A DNA stretch of 64,000 bases, from the NCBI GenBank assembly GCA_009929855.1, contig RZZN01000011.1, positions 20,658-84,657 on the forward strand, given 5' to 3'. Below, piece after piece: positions 9,336 through 21,700 of the stretch. The DNA comes from Gammaproteobacteria bacterium (lineage in GTDB: Bacteria; Pseudomonadota; Gammaproteobacteria; Chromatiales; Chromatiaceae). The notes beneath the pieces are model-generated. The model ran no database searches. It had not been told where the DNA came from and saw only the letters and a list, made by a program, of their open reading frames with translations. The translations under genes and the position numbers were made by a program. How positions within the stretch are numbered: position 1 is the first letter of the stretch; each line of letters begins with the position of its first letter.

Positions 9336-9462
9336 CGGGGCATCCTCGACCCGAGGAAGGATGCTCGCGACACGGATCCCGAGGCCGAGCGCGCATGGCG
9401 TCGGCGGTCTGGGCGGATGGCGTGGGAAGATCCTCACTCGGGGCCGGGAGGCCCCGACTCCT
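9336..9462. repeat. Dispersed GC-rich palindromic repeat, copy 1
   Basis: A degenerate full-length copy of the repeat family also seen at 22749-22993 and 63818-64000. The left arm holds CGGGGCATCCTCGACCCGAGGAAGG. The middle has GACACGGATCCCGAGGC and GGCGTGGGAAGATCCTCACT. The right arm is a perfect 8-bp hairpin with a GGGA loop at 9438-9457, followed by GACTCCTT. It abuts the stop codon of the sensor gene at 9463. No transposase is nearby. It may terminate transcription of that gene, although there is no U-tract. Confidence 0.75.
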
Positions 9463-11055
9463 TTAGTGCCCAGCCTGGCGGCTCAAATCCGCGACCATCG
9501 CGAACGATCCGATCCGGACTCCCTCGGCATCGAACAATGGACTCGCATGCATCAGGCAAGGCACCTGGGTTGCGTCAGGGCGAAGCAAGGCGATCTCGTA
9601 GGCGCTTCGCTCGCCCTGCTCGCGGCGCTGCATCTGCTCGCGCAGGATGACCCGATTGGCATCGTCCAGGAATTCGAAAACGGTTCGACCCAGGATCTCC
9701 TCGCGCGGTCGGCCCAGAATGGTCGTCATCGCTGGATTGAGATCCTGGGTCCGGGCCTCGGTATCGATGACCCAGATGCCCTCGTTGGAGGTCTCGAAGA
9801 TGGTGCGCAGCTTCGCCTCGCTCTCCATCAGCTGACGCTCGCGTCGCGCCAGCGCGCGCCGGGTCTCCATATCCTCGCCGATATCGCGAAAGCTCGTCAC
9901 CGCACCGCTCGCGACCCCGTTGCGCATGACCGGGCCGACCCGGTATTCGACCGCGAGCGCCGACCCATCCTTGCGCCAGAAGACCTCGCCCTCGACTGTG
10001 CGGATCTGACCGTCGCGTAGACATCGGGCGATCACGCACTCCTCGGGTGGATAGACCCGACCATCCGGGTAGTGATGGTGGGTCAGCGCATGCAGTGACT
10101 GGCCAAGCAGCTCGCACTCCTCGAAGCCGAGCATCTCCAGGGCCGCCGCGTTGGCGAAGGTGACACGGCCGTGTGAATCCTGGCCGATGATGCCCTCGCG
10201 CACGCTGGCGAGGATTCGCCCCTGGAGCTCTTCCATCGCGCGATAGCGGGCGAATTCATCCAGTGTGCGCAGCTTCGCCACCAGCACATCCAGACTGAGC
10301 GCCACCACCGGCAGGACCTCATCGAGCAGACCACTGATCTCCTCTTGGTCGTGCGCATCGAGCGCGCGCATCAAGGCCAGCTCGACCACCCCCGGCACCC
10401 GCTCCCCCGTCAGGATGGGCGCGATGACAAGGCTCAGGGGCGTGCTGCTCAGGGTCGCGCTCTCGACCCACAGCCAGTCCTGGGCCTGACCGGCGCAGAT
10501 CAGGACCCGACGCTCGCGCACCGCCTGACCGGCGAGACCCTCGCCAGGCGCGTAGGCCGCGGTGAAGGCGGGGCTGGCGCCAGTGGCATAGCTGGCGGTG
10601 AGCTGATACGCGCCCCCGGGAGATGATTGATGATGAAACACCCCGGCCTTGGCATCGAGTCGACGGCAGATCTGCTCCAGGAGCTTGATGCCAAAGGCCT
10701 CCAGTGTCTCCAGACCCTGCAGGCTCAGCGCGAGATCCTTGCCGAAATGCTCGATCTCAGCGCGCGCCGATTCGCGAGCGGTCGCCGCGCGGGCCGCGGT
10801 TTCAGCCTCGCGCATGGCCGCGCGCAGGCCTTCCTCACGCCGTTTGGCGGCACTCCACAGCAGGGCGAAGAGCAGGGCCGTGCCCAGTGCCCAGACCCCC
10901 AGGGCCACCCGTCTCTCGGCCGGCGCCTGCGCCGGATTGACCGACGGGCCGGATGGCCAGGCCAGGGCCGGCTCGGCGATGTCTGCCGCGGGTAGGCTCG
11001 CGGGGATCAGCAGAACGGCCAGACCGAGCACCGCCAGCGCCCCTGATCGCCTCAT
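9463..11055 (-). CDS. Membrane-anchored GAF-PAS-PAS sensor protein without output domain
   Basis: 530 residues: an N-terminal signal or first membrane segment (about 5-25), a second hydrophobic segment (about 50-66), a coiled-coil-prone stretch rich in Ala/Glu/Arg, a GAF domain (about 115-265, with PGEGLAGQ), then two PAS domains (about 275-395 and 405-525). It ends directly after the second PAS fold with no kinase, cyclase or HTH domain. Its start overlaps the stop of the hybrid kinase gene (ATGA at 11052-11055), so the proteins are probably made together. The GAF resembles the one in that kinase (shared PGEGLxGQ and VVELA), suggesting duplication. The repeat begins at the stop codon, so truncation by repeat insertion is possible. 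Confidence 0.85.
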   Translation of the reverse strand: MRRSGALAVLGLAVLLIPASLPAADIAEPALAWPSGPSVNPAQAPAERRVALGVWALGTALLFALLWSAAKRREEGLRAAMREAETAARAATARESARAEIEHFGKDLALSLQGLETLEAFGIKLLEQICRRLDAKAGVFHHQSSPGGAYQLTASYATGASPAFTAAYAPGEGLAGQAVRERRVLICAGQAQDWLWVESATLSSTPLSLVIAPILTGERVPGVVELALMRALDAHDQEEISGLLDEVLPVVALSLDVLVAKLRTLDEFARYRAMEELQGRILASVREGIIGQDSHGRVTFANAAALEMLGFEECELLGQSLHALTHHHYPDGRVYPPEECVIARCLRDGQIRTVEGEVFWRKDGSALAVEYRVGPVMRNGVASGAVTSFRDIGEDMETRRALARRERQLMESEAKLRTIFETSNEGIWVIDTEARTQDLNPAMTTILGRPREEILGRTVFEFLDDANRVILREQMQRREQGERSAYEIALLRPDATQVPCLMHASPLFDAEGVRIGSFAMVADLSRQAGH

Positions 11056-14000
11056 GCGTCGATCCTCAGGAGTGCCTCGACGAGCGCCTGTGCCTGCTCG
11101 AAGTCGAATTCATCCACCGCTCGCTCGAGCATCGCAACCCGTGCCGGCGGCACGGCGTGCCGCAATCGAGCCGCCAACTCGGCGAGACAGTCGCGGGCCT
11201 CGCCCGATCCGCTCGTCAGATGTTCGAGCAGCTGTTCAAGACCGGCGCGCAAGGGGGCCAGACGCGCCGCATCGACAGGCTCCTCGACCCTGTCGACTGA
11301 TGCCTCGGAGACAGGCACCATCCCCAGGGCGGTGGCAATCGCGCTGATCTGTCGTGTCAGGATCTGCTCGAAATCGGCCAGGCTGGTCTCGAGCGTCCGC
11401 GCATCGGTGCCGGCTTGCAGCTGCCGCTCCAAGACTGTCGCGGCCTCGCTGAGCGCAGCGGCGCCGAGGTTGCCCGCCACTCCACGCAGGGTATGCAGGG
11501 TCTGCAAGGCCAACCCGCGGTCAGCATCGGCCAGCGCTTGGCGCACGATCCGCGCCGCCTGCGACTGGTTGTCGACGAACATGCGCAGCAGCTTGAGATA
11601 GATGAGCGGCTTGTTGGCCACGCGCGCCAGTCCCTCGGCCAGGTCGAGACCCGCGATCGCGGCTGGGAGCGGATGCTCGGCCGGGGCCGCGAGCAGTTGC
11701 ACCTCCTCGGTGGCGTCACCCCAGCTGCCCGACTCATCGGTCGGCATCCCCCAGTGCACGACACAGCGATAGAGCGTATCCGGATCGATCGGCTTGGTGA
11801 CCTGATCATTCATGCCCTCGGCAAGACAGCGCGCCTGCTCCGAGGCCATCGCGTGCGCGGTCATGGCGATGATCGGGAGCCTATCGAAGCGGGCATGGCG
11901 GCGGATCTCCAAGGTCGCCTGATGACCGTCCATCACCGGCATCTGGATGTCCATGAAGACCAGCGACCAGGGCAGCGGGTCGGATGCCGCCAAGAGCCTG
12001 TCGACCGCCTCACGGCCATTGGCGGCGACATCGACATCGACCCCGGCTGCGTTCAACAGCTCGATGGCGACCTGTTGATTGATCTCATTGTCCTCGACCA
12101 GTAGGACACGGATCCCCCGACCCGCCAAACCGTGACGGTCGCCGGTTGCGTGACCCTGCTCGGTCAGCCTCCCCCGCTCCTCCGGGGCCAGGCTGCTGAT
12201 CACCGCGTCCCACAGCAGGGACTGGGTGACCGGCTTCGACAAGAAGGCACCGACAGCGAGCGACTCGGCCTCCTCGCGGACATCCTCGACGCCGAACGCG
12301 GTCACCATGACCACATTCGGTTGACCAGCGAGGAGCGGCATGGCGCGCAGCCGTCGGATCGTCTCGATGCCACCCATGACCGGCATGCGCCAGTCCATGA
12401 AGATGAGCTTGTAGGGATCGCTCTCATCGGCCTGCTGCACAGCGATCAGACACTCCTCGCCCCCACCGACCGCGGCGACGCGCATCCCCAGACCCGTGAC
12501 CTGCTCGGCGAGGATCTCGCGCGCCACCGGGTTGTCGTCGACGATCAGAGTGCGCAGCCCCTTGACCGAGACAGGGATCACGCGGCGTTTCACCTCCTTG
12601 CCGATCCCAAGCCAGATCAAGAACTTGAACTGACTCCCAACACCTGGAGTGGATTCCACCCAGATACGCCCATCCATCATCTCCACCAGCCGCTTGCAGA
12701 TGGTCAGACCGAGACCGGTTCCGCCATATTTGCGCGTGGTGCTGCCATCGACCTGGCCGAACGGCTGGAACAGGCGGCTGGTCTGCTCGGCGTCCATGCC
12801 GATTCCGCTGTCCTCGACCGCGACCGCGAGCTCGATCCGCTCCGGCATTCGGGAGGCCACGGCGATGTCGATCTTGATCTGGCCGGTGGGGGTGAACTTG
12901 ACCGCGTTGTTGACCAGGTTGGTGAGGATCTGCGCGACCCGCAACGGGTCGCCGACCAGATTGTCCGGGACCTCGGGCGCGACGTGCATCAACAGCTCCA
13001 AGCCCTTTTCATGCGCCTTCAGACCGACCACCGTGGTGACATTGCCGAGCACGTCATCGAGCCAGAAGGGGATGCGCTCCAGCTCCAGCTTGTCGGCCTC
13101 GATCTTGGAGAAGTCCAGGATATCGTTGATCACGCCCAGCAAGGAGGTACCAGCCCCATTGATCTTCTGGACATAGTCACGCTGCTTGGTGCTCAGGTCG
13201 GTCTTGAGACAGAGATGCGACAGACCGATGATGGCGTTCATCGGCGTGCGGATCTCATGGCTCATATTGGCGAGGAACATGCTCTTGGCCTGGGTCGCCG
13301 CCTCGGCCTGGGCGCGCGCGCTCTCCAGCTCGGAGGACTTGGCGCTGATCTCGGCGTTGGCCGCGAGCAATTCCTCGCGCTGGCGCAGCAGCTCGTCCTG
13401 CTGCTTGCGCATCTCATCGCTGGAGGCCTTCAGCTTGGCGGTCTGTTGCTCGAGGATCTCGGCTTGGTGACGGGTCTCGTCCAAGAGCTGACGGGTGCGC
13501 TGATTGCGCTCGAAGATCTCGAGATTCATCGCCAGTGGGCCAAGCAGATTGTCGACCAGCTCGCGCCCACGCGCATCGAAGGGGGTCAGCGCCGCCAATT
13601 CGACGACCGCCAGCACCTGACCATCCGGACCGAGCACCGGTGCGGCCAGCAGGGCGCGTGGCACCGCCTCGCCCAGCCCGGAGCTGATCCGCACATAGTC
13701 CGGGGGGATCTCGCTGATCTCGATGGGCTGTTTCTCGCGCGCACACTGGCCCACCAGTCCCTCGCCCGGACGAAAGCGCGTGGCCAGACCCTTGCGCTGG
13801 CGGTAGCCGTAGCTGCCCACCAAGCGCAGCGCTTCCGTGCGTGGATCGAAATGGAAGAAGACGCCAATCTGGGCGCCGACCTGTGGGGTCAGGCGAGCCA
13901 TCAACACTCGGGCGAAATCATCGATGCTCTGCTGCCCTTGCAGCGCAGCGGCGATATCGGCGAGCTGGGTCTTGATCCAGGCCGAGCGCTCCTGTGCCTG

Positions 14001-14792
14001 CGCCGCTAGGCGCAGCGTGCCGAGCGCGTCGGTCATGGCGCCGATCTCGTCGCGACGACGCTGCGCCGGCAGTGGGGTATCGAGCTCGCCGGTGGCGATG
14101 CGTCCCATGGCCGCGGTGAGGATGCGGATCGGCCCCAGCACGGTGCGATACAGGGCCAGGGTGATCAAGCTGATCACCAAGAGGGTCAAGGCGTTGCCGA
14201 ACAGCACCCAGCGCTGCGTCGCGGCGTGCAGCGCGCCAGCCTGCAAGGTGGTCTGCTCGGCGCCACGCTGATTGAACTCGAGCAGCGCTTGCATGGCGCT
14301 GGTGGCCTCCTGGTAGAGCGGCTCGATCTCGCCCTGCAAGAGCCGGAATGCCTCCGTCTGCCGATCCGCGTTGGAGAGCGCGAAGACCGGGGCGAGGCGA
14401 TCCTGGAAGCGGTCGAATGCGCTGGTGAAGCGCTGCGCCAGGTCCATCTCGGCAGGGTCGACGACGGTCGCCTTGAAACCGATCCAGGCCCTCGTGATGC
14501 GATCGTTCTGTGACTCGATCGCCTGCTCCCGACTCGCCTTCTCAGGCGCCGTCGGCGCCAGCAGATGACCGTTGAGCTTACGCCGCTGCTCGGACAAGGC
14601 ATCGCGCACCTCGTTGAGATGCCGTATCGCGGTGAGCCAGTTGCCATAAGTCTCCTCGACGGCCTCGTTGATGACGGCCAAGCGCGAGAACGCCAGGAAG
14701 GCATTGCCCAGGACCAGGAGCGCGACCAGACTGACCGCCAAGAGCAGCTTCTTAGTGATGGAGAGATTGTTGAGCGAGGCGATGACGGACAT
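11052..14792 (-). CDS. Hybrid sensor histidine kinase (TM-HAMP-GAF-HisKA-HATPase-REC-REC-Hpt)
   Basis: About 1246 residues from ATG 14792 ([15 protein letters not shown]), chosen because the first membrane helix follows at once; the frame is open upstream to 15068 but that stretch looks non-coding. Order: membrane helix, periplasmic four-helix sensor, second helix, HAMP (about 205-265), GAF (about 275-405), long coiled coil, HisKA with His512 in [11 protein letters not shown], HATPase (NAVKFTP), a receiver with [13 protein letters not shown] (about 800), a second with [13 protein letters not shown] (about 950), and a C-terminal Hpt with the likely phosphorylated His in LHTLRG (about 1100). 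A complete phosphorelay in one chain; the final regulator is not next door. Divergent from tolC. Confidence 0.92.
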   Translation of the reverse strand: MSVIASLNNLSITKKLLLAVSLVALLVLGNAFLAFSRLAVINEAVEETYGNWLTAIRHLNEVRDALSEQRRKLNGHLLAPTAPEKASREQAIESQNDRITRAWIGFKATVVDPAEMDLAQRFTSAFDRFQDRLAPVFALSNADRQTEAFRLLQGEIEPLYQEATSAMQALLEFNQRGAEQTTLQAGALHAATQRWVLFGNALTLLVISLITLALYRTVLGPIRILTAAMGRIATGELDTPLPAQRRRDEIGAMTDALGTLRLAAQAQERSAWIKTQLADIAAALQGQQSIDDFARVLMARLTPQVGAQIGVFFHFDPRTEALRLVGSYGYRQRKGLATRFRPGEGLVGQCAREKQPIEISEIPPDYVRISSGLGEAVPRALLAAPVLGPDGQVLAVVELAALTPFDARGRELVDNLLGPLAMNLEIFERNQRTRQLLDETRHQAEILEQQTAKLKASSDEMRKQQDELLRQREELLAANAEISAKSSELESARAQAEAATQAKSMFLANMSHEIRTPMNAIIGLSHLCLKTDLSTKQRDYVQKINGAGTSLLGVINDILDFSKIEADKLELERIPFWLDDVLGNVTTVVGLKAHEKGLELLMHVAPEVPDNLVGDPLRVAQILTNLVNNAVKFTPTGQIKIDIAVASRMPERIELAVAVEDSGIGMDAEQTSRLFQPFGQVDGSTTRKYGGTGLGLTICKRLVEMMDGRIWVESTPGVGSQFKFLIWLGIGKEVKRRVIPVSVKGLRTLIVDDNPVAREILAEQVTGLGMRVAAVGGGEECLIAVQQADESDPYKLIFMDWRMPVMGGIETIRRLRAMPLLAGQPNVVMVTAFGVEDVREEAESLAVGAFLSKPVTQSLLWDAVISSLAPEERGRLTEQGHATGDRHGLAGRGIRVLLVEDNEINQQVAIELLNAAGVDVDVAANGREAVDRLLAASDPLPWSLVFMDIQMPVMDGHQATLEIRRHARFDRLPIIAMTAHAMASEQARCLAEGMNDQVTKPIDPDTLYRCVVHWGMPTDESGSWGDATEEVQLLAAPAEHPLPAAIAGLDLAEGLARVANKPLIYLKLLRMFVDNQSQAARIVRQALADADRGLALQTLHTLRGVAGNLGAAALSEAATVLERQLQAGTDARTLETSLADFEQILTRQISAIATALGMVPVSEASVDRVEEPVDAARLAPLRAGLEQLLEHLTSGSGEARDCLAELAARLRHAVPPARVAMLERAVDEFDFEQAQALVEALLRIDA

Positions 14793-14927
14793 GGCGAACT
14801 CGAGGGCGAATGCCGAGCGATGGTCGACCCCGCTGGCCAACCGGGCGGGCCGTGCGCGGGCGAGCATACAGGATCGCACCAGAGCAAGCCAGAAAGCGCC
14901 CACCCGAGGCGGACGAGTGGCATCAAT

Positions 14928-14957
14928 TTGAGAGAGGACCGCCTTGTCCACTATACT
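14928..14957 (+). promoter_or_regulatory. Putative sigma-70 promoter for tolC
   Basis: TTGAGA at 14928-14933 and TATACT at 14952-14957 are separated by 18 nt, close to the sigma-70 consensus, and lie 53 nt before the tolC start. They sit in the divergent gap between the hybrid kinase gene and tolC. This is a sequence match only. Confidence 0.55.
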
Positions 14958-15009
14958 TAGCCCTCGAAGCTCTGCGACTCTGCTCGCGGAGAAAACCAGG
15001 AATCCACTG

Positions 15010-16359
15010 ATGCGATTATCCCATTCGATCCTGATTGCCGTCCTCTCGTGCGGCCTCTCGACGGTCACATCCGCCGAGGATCTGCTGCAGATCTACGACA
15101 TGGCGGTGCAGAGCGATCCACGTCTGCGCGAGGCCGAGCAGAACCTGTTCGCGACCCGCGAGGTCAAGCCGCAAGCGCGCGCACTGCTCTTGCCGAACCT
15201 CAACATGGTCGGCAGCGCCGATTACAAGACCATCGACGCACGCACCTCCACCGAGCTGGGCCGGATCGATAGCAACGAAAGTTTCGGCACCCAGGGCGTG
15301 CAGGCGGTCGTCAGGCAGACCATCTACAACCGGGCGAGCTGGATGACGCTCGATCAGTCCGACAACATCATCGCCGAGGCCGAGGCGCGCTACCGCGACA
15401 CCCAGATCGCCTTGATGGTCGACACCACCCAGGCCTATTTTGGCGTGCTGAGGGCCGCCGACCTGGTCACGGTCCAGGAATCATTGGTGCGCGCCAATGA
15501 GCGCCAGCTCGAGCAGTCCAGGCAGCGTTTCGACGTTGGTCTGGTGGCCATCACCGATGTCAACGAGAGCCAGGCTGAGTTCGATCGCTCACGCGCCGAT
15601 CTGATCAGCGCCCAGAATGCGCTCAACAATGCCTGGGAGGCGCTGCGCAAGATCGTGGGTCCGATCCAGGTGCCATTGGCGAAGCTCGGTGACACCATGC
15701 CGCTCACCCCGCCCGAGCCCAACGAGATCGGGGCCTGGGCCGAGACGGCGGTGCGCAACAACTTTGGCATCATCGCCGCCAGCGAGGCGGTCAACACGGC
15801 CAAGAAGACGATCGAGATCCAGCGCTCCGGGTTCTATCCCTCGCTCGACCTCAACGCGGGCTATGATCTGGCGCGCTCCGGGGCCGAGCGAGGGACCGAC
15901 AGCGACACCGGCTTCGTCGGCCTGAGTGTGAATGTTCCGATCTATCAGGGTGGCGCGGTCTCCTCGCGCACGCGCCAGGCCGAATACAGCTTCCGCGCGG
16001 CGCAGGATCGGCTCGACCAGACCCGTCGCAGTGTCGACCAGCAGGTGAAGGATGCCTTCCGCGGCATCCTGAGCAGTATCGAGGATGTCAAGGCGCGACA
16101 GGCCGCGGTGGTCTCGGCGCGCTCCTCGCTGGAATCCACGCAGGCCGGCCAAGAGGTCGGCACTCGCACCCAGGTCGACGTCCTCGACGAGCAGCGCAAG
16201 CTCTTCCAGGCCGAGTTCGACTATCTGAGCTCACGCTACAACTACATCATCAACGGGATCCTGCTCCACCAAGCGACCAGTACCTTGACCCGCGACGTTC
16301 TCGCCCGCGGCAATGCCTGGCTCGATCCGGCGGACACGATCGCGCCACTGGCGGATTGA
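15010..16359 (+). CDS. tolC: TolC family outer membrane efflux protein
   Basis: 449 residues from ATG 15010, chosen because it opens a clean signal peptide ([22 protein letters not shown]) and has an AGG ribosome site just upstream; the frame is open to a TTG at 14944. The mature part has the duplicated TolC/OEP repeats: [20 protein letters not shown] at the N-terminus, long helical hairpins, and a second repeat starting near [35 protein letters not shown] is the typical C-terminal helix. It forms trimeric outer-membrane exit ducts for type I secretion or RND efflux; no partner pump is adjacent. aroC starts 1 nt after the stop codon. Confidence 0.93.
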   Translation: MRLSHSILIAVLSCGLSTVTSAEDLLQIYDMAVQSDPRLREAEQNLFATREVKPQARALLLPNLNMVGSADYKTIDARTSTELGRIDSNESFGTQGVQAVVRQTIYNRASWMTLDQSDNIIAEAEARYRDTQIALMVDTTQAYFGVLRAADLVTVQESLVRANERQLEQSRQRFDVGLVAITDVNESQAEFDRSRADLISAQNALNNAWEALRKIVGPIQVPLAKLGDTMPLTPPEPNEIGAWAETAVRNNFGIIAASEAVNTAKKTIEIQRSGFYPSLDLNAGYDLARSGAERGTDSDTGFVGLSVNVPIYQGGAVSSRTRQAEYSFRAAQDRLDQTRRSVDQQVKDAFRGILSSIEDVKARQAAVVSARSSLESTQAGQEVGTRTQVDVLDEQRKLFQAEFDYLSSRYNYIINGILLHQATSTLTRDVLARGNAWLDPADTIAPLAD

Positions 16360-16360
16360 G

Positions 16361-17464
16361 ATGTCGGGAAACAGCCTCGGACGGCTCTTCGTCCTCACCA
16401 GCTTCGGCGAGAGCCATGGGCCGGCCATCGGCGGGATCGTCGATGGCTGTCCACCTGGACTCGCCCTGTCAGCCGCCGATCTGCAGGTCGATCTGGACCG
16501 ACGCAAGCCAGGCCAATCACGTCACACCACCCAGCGGCGCGAATCCGACAGTGTCGAGATCCTCTCTGGAGTCTTCGAGGGCTACACGACCGGGGCGCCG
16601 ATCGGTCTGCTGATCCGCAACGAGGATCAGCGCTCGCGCGACTATGCCGAGATCGCCGCACGCTACCGCCCCGGCCACGCCGACTATACCTACGACCAGA
16701 AATACGGCCGGCGCGACTACCGTGGCGGCGGCCGCTCATCGGCGCGCGAGACCGCGATTCGGGTCGCCGCCGGGGGGATCGCGAAGAAATATCTGCTGGA
16801 GCATGCCAGGATCCGGATCCGCGGCTATCTGTCACAGCTCGGACCCATCCGACCAGTGGGCTTCGATTGGGATGAGGTCGAGCGCAACCCTTTCTTCTGC
16901 CCCTGCGCCGAGACGGTTCCGCGGCTGGCGGACTACATGGATGCGTTGCGCAAGGCGGGCGACTCGATCGGGGCCGCTGTCACCGTGATCGCGACCGGGA
17001 TGCCAACGGGTCTGGGTGAGCCGGTCTTCGATCGGCTCGACGCCGACATCGCCCATGCCATGATGAGCATCAATGCCGTCAAGGGTGTCGAGATCGGTGA
17101 CGGCTTCGCCGCCATCGAGCAGAAGGGGACCGAGCATCGCGACGAGATGACACCGACGGGTTTTCTCTCCAATTCGGCCGGCGGCATCCTTGGCGGAATC
17201 TCGACCGGGCAGGATCTGGTCGTGCGGATCGCACTCAAACCCACCTCGAGCATCCGTCTGCCCGGCCGGACCATCGACACCTGTGGACAGGCGACCGAGG
17301 TGGTCACCAAGGGTCGTCATGACCCCTGCGTCGGGATCCGTGCCACACCGATCGCGGAGGCCATGCTGGCACTCGTCCTGATGGACCATCTGCTGCGTCA
17401 GCGCGGACAGAACGCCGGGGTGATCCCCCCGACGGCGCCCATCCCGGCCGCACGCGCCGATTGA
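16361..17464 (+). CDS. aroC: Chorismate synthase
   Basis: 367 residues, the usual length. It converts 5-enolpyruvylshikimate-3-phosphate to chorismate using reduced FMN, the last shikimate-pathway step, in the cytoplasm. Family signatures are visible: [18 protein letters not shown] near the N-terminus, a central [10 protein letters not shown] stretch, and [15 protein letters not shown] toward the C-terminus. ATG 16361 follows the tolC stop (16357-16359) by 1 nt, so the two are probably co-transcribed. The frame is open upstream to 16313, but that part lies inside tolC and is not conserved. Confidence 0.96.
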   Translation: MSGNSLGRLFVLTSFGESHGPAIGGIVDGCPPGLALSAADLQVDLDRRKPGQSRHTTQRRESDSVEILSGVFEGYTTGAPIGLLIRNEDQRSRDYAEIAARYRPGHADYTYDQKYGRRDYRGGGRSSARETAIRVAAGGIAKKYLLEHARIRIRGYLSQLGPIRPVGFDWDEVERNPFFCPCAETVPRLADYMDALRKAGDSIGAAVTVIATGMPTGLGEPVFDRLDADIAHAMMSINAVKGVEIGDGFAAIEQKGTEHRDEMTPTGFLSNSAGGILGGISTGQDLVVRIALKPTSSIRLPGRTIDTCGQATEVVTKGRHDPCVGIRATPIAEAMLALVLMDHLLRQRGQNAGVIPPTAPIPAARAD

Positions 17465-17569
17465 GCGCGCCGCGCGCGGTGCCTGAACGGTCACCGCACC
17501 GGCGCTCATGTCCAGATGCGCGGCGCTGATTCAGCGGCCACCGCCACGCCCGATCCTCGAGCCCCCGCG

Positions 17570-18736
17570 ATGACTCACTCGGCGAGCCGATCAGACGCGA
17601 TGCCTTACTGGCGCCTCTCCGGTTTCTATTTCTTCTATTTCGCCTCGCTCGGCGCAATGCTGCCCTTTTGGGGACCCTATCTGCAAGCGCGTGGACTGGA
17701 CGCGCTGGCGATCGGTCAGCTCATGGCGATCCTGGCGGCGACCAAGATCGTGGCTCCGATGCTGTGGGGTCATATCGCCGATCTGACTGGGCGGCGTATG
17801 CCGATCGTGCGGCTCGCCAGCCTGCTGTCGGTCATCGCCTTCTCTGGGATCTTCCTCGCCGACGGCTTTTGGTCGATCGCCGCCGTCATGGTCGCCTTCA
17901 GCTTCTTCTGGAATGCCTCGCTGCCGCAGGTGGAGGCGGTCACCTTCAACCATCTGAGACTCCAGGTCTCGCGTTATGCCTTGGTGCGTCTCTGGGGCTC
18001 GGTCGGCTTCATCCTGATGGTCGCGCTTCTGGGCGCGCTGCTTGAATCGGCACCCTTGCGGATCGTCCCGGTCTGGACCCTGGTCCTGTTCATCGGGATC
18101 CTGATGATCAGTCTGATCGTGCCAGACAGCCCGCCGGTCAGCGGCCAGCAGATGAGCGCGTCACTGCGCAGTCTGTTGCGCCGTGGCGATGTCATCGCCT
18201 TTTTGATCGCCTGTTTCCTGATGCAAACGAGTCACGGCATCTATTACGCCTTCTATTCGATCCATCTCGGTGATGTGGGCTACTCGACCTCGACGATCGG
18301 CGTGCTGTGGGCGATCGGCGTCGTGGCGGAGGTCTTGATCTTCCTGGTCATGCATCAGTTGATCGATCGGTTCGGGGCGCGCCGGGTGCTGCTGTGGAGC
18401 CTGGGGCTGGCGGCGCTGCGCTGGCTGCTCATCGGTGCCTTCGTCGAGATCCTGGCCCTGGCGGTCCTCGCCCAGATCCTGCACGCCGCAAGCTTCGGAA
18501 CCTTCCATGCCGCGGCGATCCATCTGGTCCATCAATTGTTCCAAGGGCGCACCCAGGGGCGTGGTCAAGCACTCTACAGCAGTCTCAGCTTCGGTGCGGG
18601 CGGCGCACTCGGCAGCTTGATCGGCGGACTGCTCTGGGCTGATCAGGGCGCGCTGGTGACCTTCGGGGTCGGCGCCATCTTCGCCGTCCTGGGACTGATC
18701 ACGGCCTGGTCCGGCCCCCATCCGCGGCTTGCCTGA
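17570..18736 (+). CDS. MFS transporter (MFS_1-like / nucleoside-phenylpropionate permease group)
   Basis: About 388 residues with some 12 hydrophobic helices. The N-terminal GFYFFYFASLGAMLPFWGPYL and the loop-2/3 motif WGHIADLTGRR (variant of GxxxDRxGRR) are typical of the MFS_1-like group related to the 3-phenylpropionate permease. A second motif lies near HQLIDRFGARRVL. The substrate cannot be inferred. Start is uncertain: ATG 17570 is given, with ATG 17600 just before the first helix an equal candidate and no strong ribosome site at either. It lies between aroC and hrpA on the same strand, the hrpA start being 6 nt after its stop. Confidence 0.88.
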   Translation: MTHSASRSDAMPYWRLSGFYFFYFASLGAMLPFWGPYLQARGLDALAIGQLMAILAATKIVAPMLWGHIADLTGRRMPIVRLASLLSVIAFSGIFLADGFWSIAAVMVAFSFFWNASLPQVEAVTFNHLRLQVSRYALVRLWGSVGFILMVALLGALLESAPLRIVPVWTLVLFIGILMISLIVPDSPPVSGQQMSASLRSLLRRGDVIAFLIACFLMQTSHGIYYAFYSIHLGDVGYSTSTIGVLWAIGVVAEVLIFLVMHQLIDRFGARRVLLWSLGLAALRWLLIGAFVEILALAVLAQILHAASFGTFHAAAIHLVHQLFQGRTQGRGQALYSSLSFGAGGALGSLIGGLLWADQGALVTFGVGAIFAVLGLITAWSGPHPRLA

Positions 18737-18742
18737 GCCATC

Positions 18743-21700
18743 ATGAGCGAGCCGCGCTTCCCGACCGACACCGATCTGGCCGCCTGTCTGATCCAGGATC
18801 GCGAGCGTCTGCGCGGGCGCGCGCGCGCGCTGAGTCGGCGTGCCCGCGCCGGTCAGCCCTTCGAGCGCGGTCTGGTCGCGCTCTGGGCGGCGGTGCACGA
18901 CTCCCAGGCTCGCGTGGCCGAGCGTCTGGCCTTGGTGCCCGGTCACATCGAGTATCCGCCCGAGCTGCCGGTCAGCGAGCGCCGCGAGGAGGTAGCCGAC
19001 TCCATCCGTGCCCATCAGGTGCTGGTGCTGTGCGGCGAGACCGGCTCGGGCAAGTCGACCCAGCTGCCCAAGATCTGTCTGGAACTCGGCCGGGGGGTGC
19101 AGGGGCGCATCGGTCATACCCAGCCACGGCGGATCGCCGCGCGCAGCCTGGCCAGCCGCATCGCCCGCGAGCTGGGCGGGACGGTCGGCGCACTGGTCGG
19201 CGACAAGGTCCGCTTCCATGATCGGGTGCGTCCCGAGACCGCGATCAAGCTGATGACCGACGGCATCCTGCTTGCCGAGATCCAGCAGGATCGGCTCCTG
19301 CGCGAATACGACACACTCATCATCGACGAGGCCCACGAGCGCAGTCTCAACATCGACTTCCTGCTCGGCTATCTCAAGAAGCTGCTGCCGCGCCGCCCGG
19401 ATCTCAAGCTCATCATCACCTCGGCGACCATCGACCCGCGCCGCTTCGCCGTCCATTTCGCCGATGCCCGGGGGCGTCACGCCCCCATCCTGGAGATCTC
19501 GGGGCGCACCTATCCGGTCGAGGTCCACTATCGTCCGCCCGCCGAGGAGTCCGCCGGCGAGCGCGACGAGTCCATGCAGCAGGCGATCTCGGAGGCGGTC
19601 GAGGAGCTCTCGCGCGCGGGTCGAGGCGATGTCCTGGTCTTTCTCTCGGGCGAGCGCGAGATCCGCGAGACCGCCGAGACCCTGCGCCGTCATCATCCGC
19701 CCGGCACCGAGATCCTGCCGCTCTATGCCCGCCAAGGGCCGCGCGAGCAGGCGCGTATCTTCGCACCGCACGGTGCTCGGCGGGTGGTGCTCGCCACCAA
19801 TGTCGCCGAGACCTCGCTCACCGTGCCCGGCATCCATTATGTCGTCGACCCCGGGTTTGCGCGGATCAGTCGCTACAGCCATCGTCGTCAGCTCCAGCGT
19901 CTGCCGGTCGAGCGCATCTCGCAGGCCTCGGCCGAGCAGCGCAAGGGACGCTGCGGGCGGGTCGCCGCCGGGATCTGTATCCGGCTCTATACCCCGGACA
20001 ATCTGAGCGCCCGCGCGCCCTATACCGAGCCCGAGATCCAACGCACCAACCTGGCAGCGGTCATCCTGCGCATGAAGCTGCTCGGATTCGGCGCGGTCGC
20101 GACCTTCCCATTCATCGACCCGCCCGATCCGCGGCTGGTCGCCGACGGGATGCGCACCCTGGAGGAGCTGGCCGCCCTCGATGCGGCGGGCGAGCTGACC
20201 GCGCTCGGTCGCCAGCTCGCCCGGCTGCCGGTCGATCCACGCATCGGCCGCATGCTGCTCGCCGCCACCGAGCTGAGGTGTTTGGCCGAGATGTTGGTGA
20301 TCGCCGCCGCGCTCAGCGTGCAGGATCCGCGCGAGCGCCCGCTCGAGCAGCGCGGCGCGGCCGATCAGATCCATGCGACCTTCGCGCACCCGGATTCGGA
20401 CTTCCTGACCTTCCTCAATCTCTGGCGCTTCCTGGAGCAGGAGCGCAAGGCGCGCTCGCGCAACCAGTTCAGGCTGCTCTGCGAGCGTCATTTTCTCTCC
20501 TTCACCCGGGTCCAGGAATGGCATGACATCTACACCCAGCTGCGCGAGCAGCTGCTGGAGATGGGTTTCAAGGAGAACCAGTCAGCGGGCACGGATGAGG
20601 AGATCCACCGCGCACTGCTGAGCGGTCTGCTCGGACACATCGGCGCGCTCGAGTCCAACCATGAGTATCTGGGCGCGCGTCAGGCACGCTTTCGCATCCA
20701 TCCCAGCTCGGGGCTCTTCAAGACCCCGCCCAAATGGATCCTGGCCGCCGAGCGGGTCGAGACCACCCGCGCCTACGGCCGCATCGTCGCGCGCGTGCAA
20801 CCGGGCTGGATCGAGGCGGCCGGCCAGCATCTTCTGCAGCGTCGCTATTTCGAGCCGCACTGGCAGGCCAAATCCGGGCAGGTCGCGGCCTATGAGAAGG
20901 TGAGCCTCTTCGGGGTCACCCTGGTGCCCAAGCGGCGTGTCAACTATGGCCCCATCAATCCGGCCGAGTCGCGCGAGATCTTCATCCGCTTCGCCCTGGT
21001 GGAGGGTGATTTCAACACCCGCGCGCCTTTCTGGCGACACAATCAGGAGCTGATCGAGTCGATCCATCGGCTCGAGGCCAAGTCGCGTCGGCGCGACATC
21101 CTGGTCGATGAGGAGGCGATCTATTCATTCTATGCCGCGCGCATCCCCTCAGGGATCTATGCCACGCCGCAATTCGAGCAATGGCTGCGCGCGGCGACCC
21201 GTCAGGATCCCAAGATCCTGCACCTGCGCCCGGCCGATCTGATGCGACACGCGGCGCCCGGGATCACCCCCGAGCGCTTTCCCGATCGCTTGCAGGTCGG
21301 GGCCACCGCGCTGCCGCTGCAATACCGCCTCGCGCCGGGCGAGGACGACGATGGCCTGACCCTGGTGGTGCCCTTGCCGCTGATCAATCAGGTGACCCCG
21401 GAACGGCTCGACTGGCTGGTCCCGGGTCTCTTGGAGGCGCGGATCACCGCACTGCTGCGAGGTCTGCCCAAGGCGATCCGCACCGCGCTCGTCCCGGTGC
21501 CGGACACCGCCGCCCGGCTCGCCGCGGTCCTCGAGCCGAGCGAGCGACCCCTGACCCGGGCGATCGCCGAGCAGCTTGCGGTCACTCAGGGCGTGCACAT
21601 CCCGGAGGACGCCTGGGATCTGCAGTCCGTGCCGGCGCATCTGCGCATGAAGGTCCGCCTGGTCGACGAGCAGGGGCGTGCGCTGGCGCTCGATGAGGAC

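Noticed and set aside
12132..14009. A 625-codon plus-strand open frame
   Set aside because: It is exactly antisense to the hybrid histidine kinase, whose domains are unmistakable; long antisense frames are expected at this GC content.
18161..20524. A 787-codon minus-strand open frame
   Set aside because: It is antisense to the MFS gene and hrpA and shows no domain; the composition is typical of a reverse-frame shadow.
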